64,000 nt of DNA from assembly GCF_026104355.1 (NCBI RefSeq), contig NZ_CP110535.1, forward strand, positions 1,240,001 through 1,304,000, read 5' to 3'. This DNA is from Halomonas sp. BDJS001. GTDB lineage: Bacteria > Pseudomonadota > Gammaproteobacteria > Pseudomonadales > Halomonadaceae. The notes beneath the pieces are model-generated. The model did no database searches and was not told the DNA's origin. It was given only the letters and a program-made list of their open reading frames with translations. A program made the translations under genes and the position numbers. Positions 25,094-34,044 of the stretch are shown here, piece after piece. Within the stretch, counting starts at the first letter, position 1. Each line of letters starts with the position of its first letter.

Positions 25094-26050
25094 ATGAATC
25101 CCCACCCTTTGCAGACTATCAAGCAGCTTTGCGTCAGCAGTATTGCCTTAGGCGCATGGCTTTTTGCCTCAAGCGCGACAGCCGATAACAGCGAGCTCCC
25201 CAAAGGGCATTTTCTGCTGCCTGAAGTGGGCAACATGGTTGGCCAGGTGTATACCGTCACAGCGGCCGAAGACGACACGCTGCTGGATATTGCCCGCATA
25301 CACAATGTGGGCTATGAAGAAATTCGTATGGCTAATCCTGATGTTAGCCTCTGGGTTCCGGGAGAAGGGACAGAGGTCACCATCCCCGGGCAGTTTATTC
25401 TTCCCGATGAAGAGCGAACAGGGATCGTTATCAATGTGGCGGAATTGCGTCTCTACTACTACCCCGATGTCGAGGCTGGAGAAGCGCCGCGGGTGGAGAC
25501 TTATCCTATTGGTATTGGTCGTGACGCTTATAATACCCCGCTGGGGATTACCGAGACGACCATGCGCCTTGAAAACCCAGCCTGGTACCCACCTGAGTCG
25601 ATTCGTCGTGAAGCTGCAGAGCGCGGTGATCCTGCCCCCGCGGTTGTGCCCCCCGGCGCCGATAACCCCTTAGGTAAATACGCTATTCTGCTGGATATTC
25701 CCGGTTACCTGATTCATGGCACCAACCAGCCTGATGGGATTGGTATGCGCGCTAGCCGTGGCTGTATCCGCATGCACCCTGAAGATATTGAGTCGGTCTT
25801 TTGGCGGGTGCCAGTCGGCACGCAAGTCAATATTATCGATTCTCCTATCAAAGTAGGCTGGGATACCAGCGGTAAAGGCTACATCCAGGCGTTTACCGCC
25901 ACGGATGAAAACGCTTATGGCATGGATACGCTGTTAAACGTGGTCGGGCTTATTGAACAGCACGAGGGCGGTAACACACATAGCGTCAATTATGAGCAGG
26001 TGCGCGAAGTGCTGGAGCGGGCCAACGGGCAAATTGTTCCGCTTAGCTAG
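25094..26050 (+). CDS. L,D-transpeptidase with LysM domain (ErfK/YbiS family)
   Basis: A 318-residue periplasmic enzyme that forms 3-3 peptidoglycan cross-links or anchors lipoprotein. A signal peptide ends after SATA (residue 30). A LysM-like domain (about 52-98, VYTVTAAEDDTLLDIARIHN) binds glycan, and the YkuD catalytic domain (about 110-255) has the HGT motif (H208) and SRGCIRM with catalytic C224. The start at 25094 is chosen for the signal peptide and AAGGAG upstream, although the spacing is a little long. The usual family length is about 300-330 residues. It is divergent from the PRC-barrel gene. Confidence 0.9.
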   Translation: MNPHPLQTIKQLCVSSIALGAWLFASSATADNSELPKGHFLLPEVGNMVGQVYTVTAAEDDTLLDIARIHNVGYEEIRMANPDVSLWVPGEGTEVTIPGQFILPDEERTGIVINVAELRLYYYPDVEAGEAPRVETYPIGIGRDAYNTPLGITETTMRLENPAWYPPESIRREAAERGDPAPAVVPPGADNPLGKYAILLDIPGYLIHGTNQPDGIGMRASRGCIRMHPEDIESVFWRVPVGTQVNIIDSPIKVGWDTSGKGYIQAFTATDENAYGMDTLLNVVGLIEQHEGGNTHSVNYEQVREVLERANGQIVPLS

Positions 26051-26071
26051 CCTGTTGTAGCGCTTAACCCC

Positions 26072-26740
26072 CTAACGTGCAGGGTCAAGTACGCCACCCA
26101 GCGACGCATTGCGCCTAAACCAGCCCGCGATGCTGGTGCGCGGGTGGCGGGTTGGCAGTACTTCGTGGGGAATGGTTTCAGAGAGAAAACAGGCGAAAGT
26201 GCCTGCTTCGGGGATGACCCGGGCGACTTCCTGGCTGGGGTCGTCAGGATGATAAATTACCATTTCACCGCCGCCATCGCTTGGCCAGTTGGGGGTCAGA
26301 TAGCCAACCGTTGAGATAACCCGGTTGGCGCGACCGCGAAAACTATCCAGATGACGTTGATAAAAAGCGCCGGGAGGATAGTGGGCAAAGTGGGCCTCGT
26401 ACTCAAACAGGCCTAAAAACAGCGCGTGGTTAAGCGCCTGCTGTAGCTCGCTCATGGCGTCTAAGTAACGCCGCTGGGCAGCGCTTTCTCGATCAAGCCA
26501 GTGAATAGCGTCACCGCGGATATCTTTACGCAGCAGGTGCTGTTGACCGCGGCCAATGCCCGCTTCATCCAGTCCGTTATACGCCGCCCGGTGCAGCAAC
26601 TCTTGGTTCAGCGTGGCGCATAGTTCCAGGTCGATGACCTCGCGGCCCACATACCAGCCCTGTTCAACCAGCGCATCCACCAGGGTGATCTGCGTTGCAG
26701 GCTGTAGTGCAGGTGACGGCGTAGCAACATTGGGTGTCAT
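26072..26740 (-). CDS. 2-oxoglutarate/Fe(II)-dependent oxygenase (prolyl 4-hydroxylase-like)
   Basis: A 222-residue non-haem iron oxygenase of the SM-20/PHD-like 2OG-Fe(II) family. The facial triad is H130, D132 (YQRHLDSF) and H192 (ETIPHEV), and R201 of HPRTSIAGWFRR would bind 2-oxoglutarate. A GGEMVIYHPDD strand and the EAGTFACFLS strand complete the jelly-roll. The substrate is unknown; similar bacterial proteins hydroxylate proteins such as EF-Tu, but this cannot be assumed. Its ATG overlaps the stop of the upstream Nudix gene by 4 bp, so the two are translationally coupled. Confidence 0.87.
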   Translation of the reverse strand: MTPNVATPSPALQPATQITLVDALVEQGWYVGREVIDLELCATLNQELLHRAAYNGLDEAGIGRGQQHLLRKDIRGDAIHWLDRESAAQRRYLDAMSELQQALNHALFLGLFEYEAHFAHYPPGAFYQRHLDSFRGRANRVISTVGYLTPNWPSDGGGEMVIYHPDDPSQEVARVIPEAGTFACFLSETIPHEVLPTRHPRTSIAGWFRRNASLGGVLDPAR

Positions 26741-27408
26741 TGGTTGGATCTCGATGGCGCCGAGCCCGAAACGGTCGTGGAGGATGTTGAGAGACGGCTT
26801 TTGCGTTCAGGGTAGTGGCGTAAAGGTCCGTGAGGGCGTTGATATAGGTCGATCGGCATACCAAAACCTTCGGCCAGTAGCTCCACTAGCATCATGGCTG
26901 AAAGCCCCCAGATAACATGGCCGTCTACGCGATAGCTGGGCACGTAGTGGGCGAGCCCATCCACGGTAATCACATCGGTATGCGTACGGTGGTCGTCTAG
27001 AAAGTGGCTCAGCGGTACTTCAAAAATGGCATCTAATTCGCCAGGGTCGGCTACCAAGGGTAGATCCGGCGGAATAATGCCCACCCAGGGGGTGACGCGA
27101 ATGCCGTGCAGCGAAATAACGTCCGACAGCCGCCCCAGGGGTTGCACCAGAGCGGGGTCAAGGGCAATCTCCTCTTCTGCCTCACGAAGCGCCGTCGCGT
27201 AGAGATCAGCGTCAAAGGATTCGCGCTTACCTCCCGGGAACGCCACCTGGCCGCTATGGGTGCTCAAATGATTGGCGCGGCGGGTAAACAGTAAAGTAGG
27301 CACTGGGCGCTCGACAATCGGCAACAGCACGGCGGCCTCGGGCATCACGATGTGATCCAAGCGTTGAGGAGTCAGCTGTTGCAGCCGTTTACGCAGTTTC
27401 TCTAACAT
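26737..27408 (-). CDS. Nudix CoA pyrophosphatase, NudL-like
   Basis: A 223-residue Nudix hydrolase of the CoA pyrophosphatase (YeaB/NudL) group, which cleaves CoA and acyl-CoA to 3',5'-ADP and phosphopantetheine. The Nudix box is FPGGKRESFDADLYATALRE followed by AEEEIAL, and the preceding LLFTRRANHLSTHSGQVAFPGG is the CoAse-specific UPF0035 signature. The first Glu of the box is replaced, as also in E. coli NudL. The ATG at 27408 (MLEKLRKRL) is preferred; an in-frame ATG at 27483 would add 25 less typical residues. It is cotranscribed with the 2OG oxygenase gene and divergent from the second Nudix gene. Confidence 0.88.
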   Translation of the reverse strand: MLEKLRKRLQQLTPQRLDHIVMPEAAVLLPIVERPVPTLLFTRRANHLSTHSGQVAFPGGKRESFDADLYATALREAEEEIALDPALVQPLGRLSDVISLHGIRVTPWVGIIPPDLPLVADPGELDAIFEVPLSHFLDDHRTHTDVITVDGLAHYVPSYRVDGHVIWGLSAMMLVELLAEGFGMPIDLYQRPHGPLRHYPERKSRLSTSSTTVSGSAPSRSNQ

Positions 27409-27502
27409 GGGGCATCCCGTTACTTTGTTCTCTTTTACCCAGCAGCGGTCGTTGGCGTCAAGCGCGTCGAGGCTTCTATTCACTAGCCGTTGAGAATATG
27501 CG

Positions 27503-28060
27503 ATGAATTTCTGTAGCCAGTGTGGTGCTAAAGTACGTTTTGCCGTCCCGGAAGGGGATGACCGTCCGCGCTACCTGTGCGATGCCTGCGGCACGATACA
27601 CTATCAGAATCCGCGCATCGTGGCCGGTACGCTGCCCGTCAGCGGTAGTAAAGTGCTGCTCTGTAAGCGCGCGATTTCACCGCGCAAAGGCTACTGGACG
27701 CTGCCCGCTGGCTATATGGAAAATGCCGAGTCAACCCAGCAGGCAGCTTCCAGAGAGACCCGGGAAGAGGCCTGTGCCGAAGTCGAGCTGGCCAACCTCT
27801 ACACGCTCATTGACCTACCGCATATCAATCAGGTGTATATGATTTTCCGCGCCGAGCTGGTGGGGGGCTTTAGCGCCGGGCCGGAAAGCCTGGAAGTCGC
27901 GCTATTTGAAGAGCACGAAATCCCCTGGGATGAATTGGCTTTCACCACCATTGAGCGCACGCTACGTCACTTTTACGCTGACCGCGCCCTCAATGAGTTT
28001 CCGCTGCATATCAGCATGGTGACCCCCGAAGACCGCGAGCGCTATTTTGGCAGCGCGTGA
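27503..28060 (+). CDS. Nudix hydrolase with N-terminal zinc ribbon
   Basis: A 185-residue hydrolase. A four-Cys zinc ribbon (FCSQCG and YLCDACG, residues 4-7 and 26-29) is followed by a Nudix domain with GYMENAESTQQAASRETREEA. NudC-type NADH pyrophosphatases have the same order of domains, but this protein is shorter and lacks the NudC N-terminal part and the SQPWPFP motif, so it belongs to the ADP-ribose pyrophosphatase-like group with unknown substrate. Its ATG is about 95 bp from the divergent CoA pyrophosphatase. Confidence 0.85.
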   Translation: MNFCSQCGAKVRFAVPEGDDRPRYLCDACGTIHYQNPRIVAGTLPVSGSKVLLCKRAISPRKGYWTLPAGYMENAESTQQAASRETREEACAEVELANLYTLIDLPHINQVYMIFRAELVGGFSAGPESLEVALFEEHEIPWDELAFTTIERTLRHFYADRALNEFPLHISMVTPEDRERYFGSA

Positions 28061-28088
28061 GTCATTCACACCCCGACGAAAAATCCAC

Positions 28089-28400
28089 TTACAGATCGGC
28101 CAACTGCCATACATCATAAGCGACTTCTTCGTAGGGGTGGGCTAGTTTTAAGGCCGCGATGGCGCCGTGAATATGCGCTTCCTCGCACAGCAGCTCGACT
28201 TTGAACTCCTCGACCTTTTCCAAACTGCCCACCGAGCCGATATGCGGGTGGGCGCCCTCTGTTGGGCGAAACTGCCCCGTGCCGCGGGTTTGAAAACAGA
28301 CGTTTTCGTATGCTCCCATACGCCCGGCACCGGCTTCAAATACCGCCTGCTTGACGCTGTCGGCATCTTCTATGGGAACAAAAAAAGCGAGCTTATACAT
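28089..28400 (-). CDS. NIF3-like / YqfO C-terminal domain protein
   Basis: A 103-residue stand-alone protein similar to the CutA-like insert domain of the NIF3/YqfO family (annotated in relatives as NGG1p interacting factor). Blocks LAFFVPIEDADSVKQAVFEAGAGRMGAYENVCFQT and AHPYEEVAYDVWQL are conserved. The metal-binding NIF3 core is absent, so the protein is probably a trimeric ferredoxin-like regulatory or binding protein. The function is unknown. Confidence 0.82.
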   Translation of the reverse strand: MYKLAFFVPIEDADSVKQAVFEAGAGRMGAYENVCFQTRGTGQFRPTEGAHPHIGSVGSLEKVEEFKVELLCEEAHIHGAIAALKLAHPYEEVAYDVWQLADL

Positions 28401-28541
28401 ACTGTACCTCCAAACGGTCGATCTATTGTGAAACGCTGAACTCTGGCTATGTTAGCGGATAGGCGACTACTGGTCGCGGGCTTAGCTTTGTATGATGATG
28501 CTTTTATGACGTTTACCCACGACTGTTGGATGAGCCGCCCT

Positions 28542-29492
28542 ATGGATAAATTTGAGGTAAAGCTGGATCAGGCGGCCAGGGCCGCGTGGATGTCTTACGT
28601 AGGTGGCATGACTCAGGATGAGATCGCCAGCCAGCTGGGTGTCTCACGGCCCGGCGTGCAGCGGTTGTTGGCGTTGGCTCGCCAGGAGGGGTTGGTGAAA
28701 GTGCATATTGATCACCCAATCTCTAACTGTATGGCGCTGGGCAGCACGCTGCGCGACCACTTTGGCTTGACCTACTGTGAAGTGGTACCCGCCGATAACC
28801 ACGCCGCCGACAGCGCCGCCTCCTACTTGGCAATCGCCGCCGCCGAGCGCATTGCGCAACTGGTTGAGCGCAGCGAGCCGCTGACACTTTCGCTAGGCAC
28901 CGGGCGTTCGGTGCGAGCAGCGGTAGAAGCGCTTAGTCGCGTTGAGCGGCCTCAGCATCGCTTTGTCTCGCTGGTAGGGAATGTCGCCCGGGATGGTTCG
29001 GCCAACCGCTACGATGCGGTGATGGTAATGGCGGATAAAACCGGCGGCGAACGCTTCTTACTGCCTGCACCGGTGGTCGCCGAATCGCTGGCTGAAAAAG
29101 AGGCGATGCTTGCCCAGCGGCTGTTTAAGGCGATTGCCGATGTGGCCAGAGAGTCAGAAGCCGCCTTTATCGGTATCGGGCGTATTGACCGCCAGGCCAC
29201 GCTGTTTCAAGACCACTTTATTAGTGAAAGCGAACTGGATGAATTACTGGGACTGAAAGCAGTGGGGGAGTTGCTTGGTTGGCCGCTGAACCGAGACGGC
29301 GAAGTGATCGACTGCTCCATTACGCGGCGGGTCACCAGTCTTCCCCTGGAGCGGTTTGGTAAGCACCACATGGTAGCCATTGCAGGTGGGCACGAAAAAG
29401 CCCCGGCGATACATGCCGCGCTGCGCGGCGGCTGGCTGAAAGGGTTGGTGACTGACGAAGTAGCCGCCAGACAGATTGTTGAGTCGTTATAG
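28542..29492 (+). CDS. SorC-family sugar-binding transcriptional regulator of the polyol operon
   Basis: A 316-residue regulator of the SorC/DeoR-type family. The N-terminal helix-turn-helix is MTQDEIASQLGVSRPGVQRLL at about 23-45. The sugar-phosphate-isomerase-like effector domain follows, with LSLGTGRSVRAAVEAL, LVGNVARDGSANRYDAV and the C-terminal VAIAGGHEKAPAIHAALRGG. Such proteins sense polyols or sugar phosphates. It stands directly upstream of the polyol ABC and dehydrogenase genes in the same orientation and is the likely controller. The start at 28542 follows GGATGAG; in-frame ATGs at 28530, 28506 and 28449 are possible. Confidence 0.87.
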   Translation: MDKFEVKLDQAARAAWMSYVGGMTQDEIASQLGVSRPGVQRLLALARQEGLVKVHIDHPISNCMALGSTLRDHFGLTYCEVVPADNHAADSAASYLAIAAAERIAQLVERSEPLTLSLGTGRSVRAAVEALSRVERPQHRFVSLVGNVARDGSANRYDAVMVMADKTGGERFLLPAPVVAESLAEKEAMLAQRLFKAIADVARESEAAFIGIGRIDRQATLFQDHFISESELDELLGLKAVGELLGWPLNRDGEVIDCSITRRVTSLPLERFGKHHMVAIAGGHEKAPAIHAALRGGWLKGLVTDEVAARQIVESL

Positions 29493-29609
29493 GTGTTTAA
29501 CGCTCTGGGTGTGCACTGCAACATGCATTAGAGGTTATGAATTAGCGTAAAGTCTAAGCTAATCAGCTTTGCTTTTTTTGGGCTTACGTACGATCATTTG
29601 TTCGATAGG

Positions 29610-29624
29610 TGATCAATAAGATCA
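29610..29624. promoter_or_regulatory. Inverted repeat TGATC-N5-GATCA upstream of the polyol operon
   Basis: It lies 41 bp before the binding-protein ATG; a related CGATCATTTGTTCGAT stretch stands just upstream (29591-29606). It is a candidate SorC-regulator operator, by position only. Confidence 0.4.
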
Positions 29625-29664
29625 AGGCGACAACAATGCCAATACCAGCCCATAGGAGTGCTTT

Positions 29665-30987
29665 ATGCGACTCGCACGTCACTTGCCCGTTACCACGCTA
29701 GCGGCAGCCATTGCCATATCGGGCCATGCCCAGGCGCAAACTGAAATTACCGTGGCCACGGTTAATAACAACGATATGGTGATTATGCAGAGCCTCACCG
29801 AGGCTTTCGAAGAGGCACATCCCGACATCACCCTGGACTGGGTGGTGCTGGAGGAGAACGTGCTTCGCCAACGCATGACCACCGATATTGCCACCGGTGG
29901 CGCCCAGTTCGATGTCATGACCATTGGGACTTACGAAGTACCTATTTGGGCTGAGCGTGGCTGGCTTTCACCACTGGATAACCTGCCCGACGGCTACAAT
30001 GAAGACGACCTGCTAGCCTCCGTTCGCGATGGTTTAAGCTACGACGATACGCTTCACGCCCTGCCGTTTTATGCTGAAAGCTCAATGATGTACTACCGCA
30101 CGGATCTATTCGAAGAAGCGGGCATTGAGATGAGCGAGCAACCCACCTGGGAAGAAGTGCGCGAGTGGGCGGGTGAGCTACATGGCACCCAGGATGGCTT
30201 GGCTGGGATCTGTTTACGTGGCAAGCCTGGCTGGGGCGAAAATATGGCGTTTGTCTCCACCCTGGTGAACACCTACGGTGGCCGCTGGTTTGACGAAGAG
30301 TGGAACCCTGAACTCAACTCTGACGCCTGGGTTAACGCTATTCAGTTTTATGTCGATTTGCTCAACGACTACGGCCCGCCGGGGGCTAGCTCCAACGGCT
30401 TTAACGAGAATCTGGCGCTATTCTCCCGTGGCAACTGCGCCATGTGGGTGGATGCCACCTCGGCAGCCGGCAAACTGTATGACGGCAATGAGTCCGATGT
30501 GGCGGACAGCCTAGGGTTTGCCCCGGCTCCCGTGGCCGAAACACCTAAAGGCTCCCACTGGTTGTGGTCCTGGGCGTTAGCCATCCCGGCCTCTTCAGAG
30601 AACCAGGACGCGGCGCGTGAGTTTATTACCTGGGCAACTTCTCAGGAGTACATTGAGCTGGTCGGTGAAACCCAAGGCTGGACCAGTGTGCCACCAGGCA
30701 CCCGTGAATCGACCTACGCCAATGAGCAGTACACCGAAGCCGCGCCCTTTGCTGACTTCGTGCTAAAGGCCATTCAGGACGCCGACCCCACCGACTCCAC
30801 CCTGGAACCCAACCCCTACGTGGGTGTTCAGTTCGTCGGTATTCCCGAGTTTCAGTCGATCGGTACTCAGGTGGGGCAAACCATTGCCGCGGCGTTAACC
30901 GGTGATACCACGGTAGAGCAGGCGCTAGAGAGTGCTCAGCGTGCCACCGAGCGCACCATGCAGCGGGCTGGCTACATCGAACGATAA
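29665..30987 (+). CDS. Polyol (sorbitol/mannitol) ABC transporter substrate-binding protein
   Basis: A 440-residue periplasmic extracellular solute-binding protein of the MalE-like type 1 family. A signal peptide ends near AQA (about residue 25). The ITVATVNNNDMVIMQSLTEAFEE opening, YYRTDLFEEAGIE and the WLWSWALAIPASSENQDAAREFI blocks resemble SmoE/MtlE, the sorbitol/mannitol-binding proteins of Rhodobacter and Pseudomonas. It is the first structural gene of the polyol operon; AGGAG precedes the ATG. A long stem-loop follows the stop, as expected where the binding protein is needed in excess. Confidence 0.9.
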   Translation: MRLARHLPVTTLAAAIAISGHAQAQTEITVATVNNNDMVIMQSLTEAFEEAHPDITLDWVVLEENVLRQRMTTDIATGGAQFDVMTIGTYEVPIWAERGWLSPLDNLPDGYNEDDLLASVRDGLSYDDTLHALPFYAESSMMYYRTDLFEEAGIEMSEQPTWEEVREWAGELHGTQDGLAGICLRGKPGWGENMAFVSTLVNTYGGRWFDEEWNPELNSDAWVNAIQFYVDLLNDYGPPGASSNGFNENLALFSRGNCAMWVDATSAAGKLYDGNESDVADSLGFAPAPVAETPKGSHWLWSWALAIPASSENQDAAREFITWATSQEYIELVGETQGWTSVPPGTRESTYANEQYTEAAPFADFVLKAIQDADPTDSTLEPNPYVGVQFVGIPEFQSIGTQVGQTIAAALTGDTTVEQALESAQRATERTMQRAGYIER

Positions 30988-30994
30988 AGTGATC

Positions 30995-31037
30995 GACGCC
31001 TGCCTTCCTCTTGTTCACTACAGCGGAGGCAGGTGTC
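30995..31037 (+). other. Intercistronic stem-loop after the polyol binding-protein gene
   Basis: GACGCCTGCCT and AGGCAGGTGTC pair (10 of 11, one G-T) around a loop of about 21 nt, without a T-run. It probably stabilises the upstream mRNA segment. Confidence 0.6.
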
Positions 31038-31093
31038 TTATCGCCGTTTTTGAGCAGTTTTTGTAAACAGCCTCGTACTTCGCAGGTAACCCC

Positions 31094-31984
31094 ATGACTA
31101 AAACACGTGCTTCCGGCCGTACCGTCGGTGGGCTGAGAACGCTGTCGCTCCAAGCGCCGGCCGTGACGCTACTGCTGCTATGGATGATTGTGCCGTTAGG
31201 CATGACGCTATGGTTCTCCTTTCAGTATTACAACTTGCTAATGCCCGGTATGGCGGGCTTTGCCGGGCTGGAAAACTATGAATACCTGCTAACCGACCCC
31301 GCGCTCTGGAAAGCCATGGGCAATACGTTGCTCCTGGTGGGGTGGGTGCTGGCAATTACCGTAATAGGCGGCACCCTGCTGGCGGTGCTCTTCCAGCAAG
31401 AGTTTGCAGGACGCGGGATCGCCCGTGTGCTGGCGATTTCACCATTTTTTGTGATGCCCACCGTGAGCGCTCTGGTGTGGAAGAACATGATGATGCACCC
31501 CTCGAATGGAGTGCTGGCGTGGCTGGCTGAGTCCATCGGGTTGCCCGCTGTCGATTGGTTCTCCTCGCTACCGCTGACCTCGATTGTGATCATCGTGGCA
31601 TGGCAGTGGCTGCCGTTTGCACTGCTGATTCTGCTCACTGCGATGCAGTCCCTGGATGAGGATCAGGTGGAAGCGGCGCGTATGGACGGGGCAGGGCCGG
31701 TGGCGATTTTCTTCTTTATTACGCTGCCACACCTAAAACGCGCCATCAGCGTGGTCATCATGATTGAGATGATCTTCCTACTGACCATTTTTGCCGAGAT
31801 TTTTGTCACCACCTCCGGTGGGCCTGGCTTGGCCACGACCAATCTGGCCTACCTGATTTACATTCGTGCGCTGCTGGATTTTGACGTGGGCACTGCCTCC
31901 GCCGGTGGGGTGATTGCGATCATCCTCGCCAATATCGTGGCGATCTTCCTGGTGCGGATGGTAGCCAAAAACCTGGAAGAGTAG
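31094..31984 (+). CDS. Polyol ABC transporter permease (MalF/SmoF-type)
   Basis: A 296-residue inner-membrane permease with six hydrophobic segments. The EAA loop (VEAARMDGAGPVAIFFFITLP), which contacts the ATPase, lies at about residues 192-212. SFQYYNLLMPG and the NTLLLVGWVLAITVIGGTLLA stretch are usual for the first permease of sorbitol/mannitol systems. It follows the binding-protein gene and stands 29 bp before the ATG of the second permease gene. Confidence 0.9.
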   Translation: MTKTRASGRTVGGLRTLSLQAPAVTLLLLWMIVPLGMTLWFSFQYYNLLMPGMAGFAGLENYEYLLTDPALWKAMGNTLLLVGWVLAITVIGGTLLAVLFQQEFAGRGIARVLAISPFFVMPTVSALVWKNMMMHPSNGVLAWLAESIGLPAVDWFSSLPLTSIVIIVAWQWLPFALLILLTAMQSLDEDQVEAARMDGAGPVAIFFFITLPHLKRAISVVIMIEMIFLLTIFAEIFVTTSGGPGLATTNLAYLIYIRALLDFDVGTASAGGVIAIILANIVAIFLVRMVAKNLEE

Positions 31985-32013
31985 ACCGGCACTTGTGTCC
32001 TGGGAGTACTTCG

Positions 32014-32880
32014 ATGACAACATTAAATTCCAAAACCGCCGCGCCCCGCTCTGTGTCGGGGTGGCGGTCGGCGCAAAGCAAGCGCGCCATCATAACGGTG
32101 CTGGGCTGGTCGGTAGCATTGGTGATCTTCTTTCCGATCTTTTGGATGATCCTGACCGGGTTTAAAACGGAATCGGCGGCGATTGCTGACCCCTCGCTGA
32201 TTTTTTCGCCCACCCTGGAAAGCTACCAGGCGGTACAGGCACGTTCGGGCTATGCCCGATTTGCACTCAACAGCGTAGTGGTGGCGTTTGGTTCGACGTT
32301 CTTCGCGCTGTTGATTGCGATTCCTTCAGCCTATGCCATGGCTTTTTTGCCCACCAAGCGCACCAAAGGCACCCTACTGTGGATGCTCTCCACCAAAATG
32401 CTGCCTTCGGTAGGTGTGCTGGTGCCGATTTATTTGATTTTTCGCGACGTTGGGCTACTCGATACCCGCACCGGCCTAATCATTGTCTATACGCTGATGA
32501 ACCTGCCAATCGTGGTGTGGATGCTCTACACCTTCTTTAAGGATATGCCTAAAGACATTCTTGAAGCGGGGCGGATGGACGGTGCTTCGACACTGCAGGA
32601 AGTGTGCTTCCTGTTGCTACCACTCACGCTGCCGGGGATCGCCTCAACAGGGTTGCTGTCGGTCATTCTAAGTTGGAATGAGGCGTTCTGGAGTCTCAAC
32701 CTAACCTCTTCAAAAGCTGCACCACTAACCGCTTACATCGCCTCATTCTCAAGCCCTGAGGGGCTGTTCTGGGCCAAATTGTCCGCCGCTTCCACCATGG
32801 CCATCGCGCCGATTTTGATACTTGGTTGGATGACCCAAAAACAAATGGTGCGCGGCCTCACCTTTGGTGCCGTCAAGTAA
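32014..32880 (+). CDS. Polyol ABC transporter permease (MalG/SmoG-type)
   Basis: A 288-residue partner permease of the carbohydrate ABC transporter family, with six hydrophobic segments and an EAA loop at ILEAGRMDGASTLQEVCFLLLP. LSTKMLPSVGVLVPIYLIFRD is the segment typical of MalG-like polyol permeases. The ATG at 32014 with GGGAG upstream is preferred over an in-frame TTG at 31993. It is followed 12 bp later by the ATPase gene. Confidence 0.9.
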   Translation: MTTLNSKTAAPRSVSGWRSAQSKRAIITVLGWSVALVIFFPIFWMILTGFKTESAAIADPSLIFSPTLESYQAVQARSGYARFALNSVVVAFGSTFFALLIAIPSAYAMAFLPTKRTKGTLLWMLSTKMLPSVGVLVPIYLIFRDVGLLDTRTGLIIVYTLMNLPIVVWMLYTFFKDMPKDILEAGRMDGASTLQEVCFLLLPLTLPGIASTGLLSVILSWNEAFWSLNLTSSKAAPLTAYIASFSSPEGLFWAKLSAASTMAIAPILILGWMTQKQMVRGLTFGAVK

Positions 32881-32892
32881 AGGATCTTCCTC

Positions 32893-34044
32893 ATGGCAAC
32901 ACTACAACTGCACAATATTACCAAGCGTTTCGGCGATACCGAGGTGATCAAGGGCATCGACCTGGAGGTGAATGACCGCGAATTTGTGGTCTTTGTGGGG
33001 CCTTCCGGCTGCGGTAAATCGACCCTAATGCGCATGATCGCCGGACTGGAGAGCGCCACCGACGGCGATATTCTAATCGACGGCCAGCGTATCAATGACG
33101 TCGGCCCAGCCGATCGCGGCCTCGCCATGGTGTTTCAGAGCTACGCGCTCTATCCGCACATGACGGTAGAGGACAACATGGGCTTCAGCATGCGCTTGGC
33201 GGGGGTGCCCAAAGAGGAGCGACGGGCCAAAGTGCTGGAAGCGGCCAAGATACTTCAGTTGGAGCCACTGTTGGATCGCAAGCCCAAAGCGCTCTCCGGC
33301 GGTCAGCGCCAGCGGGTGGCGATTGGTCGGGCGATTGTACGTAACCCCAGCATCTTCCTATTTGATGAGCCACTCTCCAACCTGGATGCCGCGCTGCGGG
33401 TGCAGATGCGTATCGAGCTGGCGCGCCTGCACGATGAGCTGGACGCCACCATGATCTACGTCACCCACGATCAGATCGAAGCGATGACCATGGCGGATAA
33501 AATCGTTGTCCTCCACGACGGTGTGGTCGAGCAGGTGGGCTCACCCATGGCGCTTTACCACCATCCGCGCAATCGCTTTGTGGCGGGTTTTATCGGCTCG
33601 CCGAAAATGAATTTTCTACCGGTAACGTTGATAGACGTCGCGTCAGGTGGGGTAGATATTCGTCTGCCCGGCGGCGGTGAGTGTCGTATTCCGGTGGACG
33701 GCACCCACCTGGAGGAGAGCGCTACGCTGGAGCTGGGGGTTCGCCCGGAACACCTGGTGCTTGATGAACAGGGCCCGTTGAGCGGTGAAATCAAAGTCCT
33801 GGAGCGCCTAGGAGGCCAGACCTCGCTCTACGTTCAGATGGACGATGAGCTAGTCACCATCATGGCCGATGGCGACGTGGCCTATCGGGTCAACGATACG
33901 GTGCATTTCGGCTTTGCCCCTGAGCGTGCTCATCTCTTTGAGGCTAGCGGCCTGGCCCTGCCCAGCTTGCAGCAGCATCCTCTGGCGGGGCTGACCCGTC
34001 ACGATAACCGTGCCCCCGGCTCGCCTTCTGAGGAGCCTGCATGA
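32893..34044 (+). CDS. ABC transporter ATP-binding protein (MalK/UgpC/SmoK type)
   Basis: A 383-residue ATPase that powers polyol uptake. It has Walker A GPSGCGKST (about 36-44), Q-loop MVFQSYALYPHMTVEDN, signature LSGGQRQRVAIGRAIVRNP, Walker B IFLFDEPLSNLDA, and H-loop YVTHDQIEAMTMAD. A C-terminal TOBE/regulatory domain starts near residue 235. The last four bases overlap the ATG of the HAD gene. Such ATPases may serve several sugar transporters in one cell. Confidence 0.93.
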   Translation: MATLQLHNITKRFGDTEVIKGIDLEVNDREFVVFVGPSGCGKSTLMRMIAGLESATDGDILIDGQRINDVGPADRGLAMVFQSYALYPHMTVEDNMGFSMRLAGVPKEERRAKVLEAAKILQLEPLLDRKPKALSGGQRQRVAIGRAIVRNPSIFLFDEPLSNLDAALRVQMRIELARLHDELDATMIYVTHDQIEAMTMADKIVVLHDGVVEQVGSPMALYHHPRNRFVAGFIGSPKMNFLPVTLIDVASGGVDIRLPGGGECRIPVDGTHLEESATLELGVRPEHLVLDEQGPLSGEIKVLERLGGQTSLYVQMDDELVTIMADGDVAYRVNDTVHFGFAPERAHLFEASGLALPSLQQHPLAGLTRHDNRAPGSPSEEPA

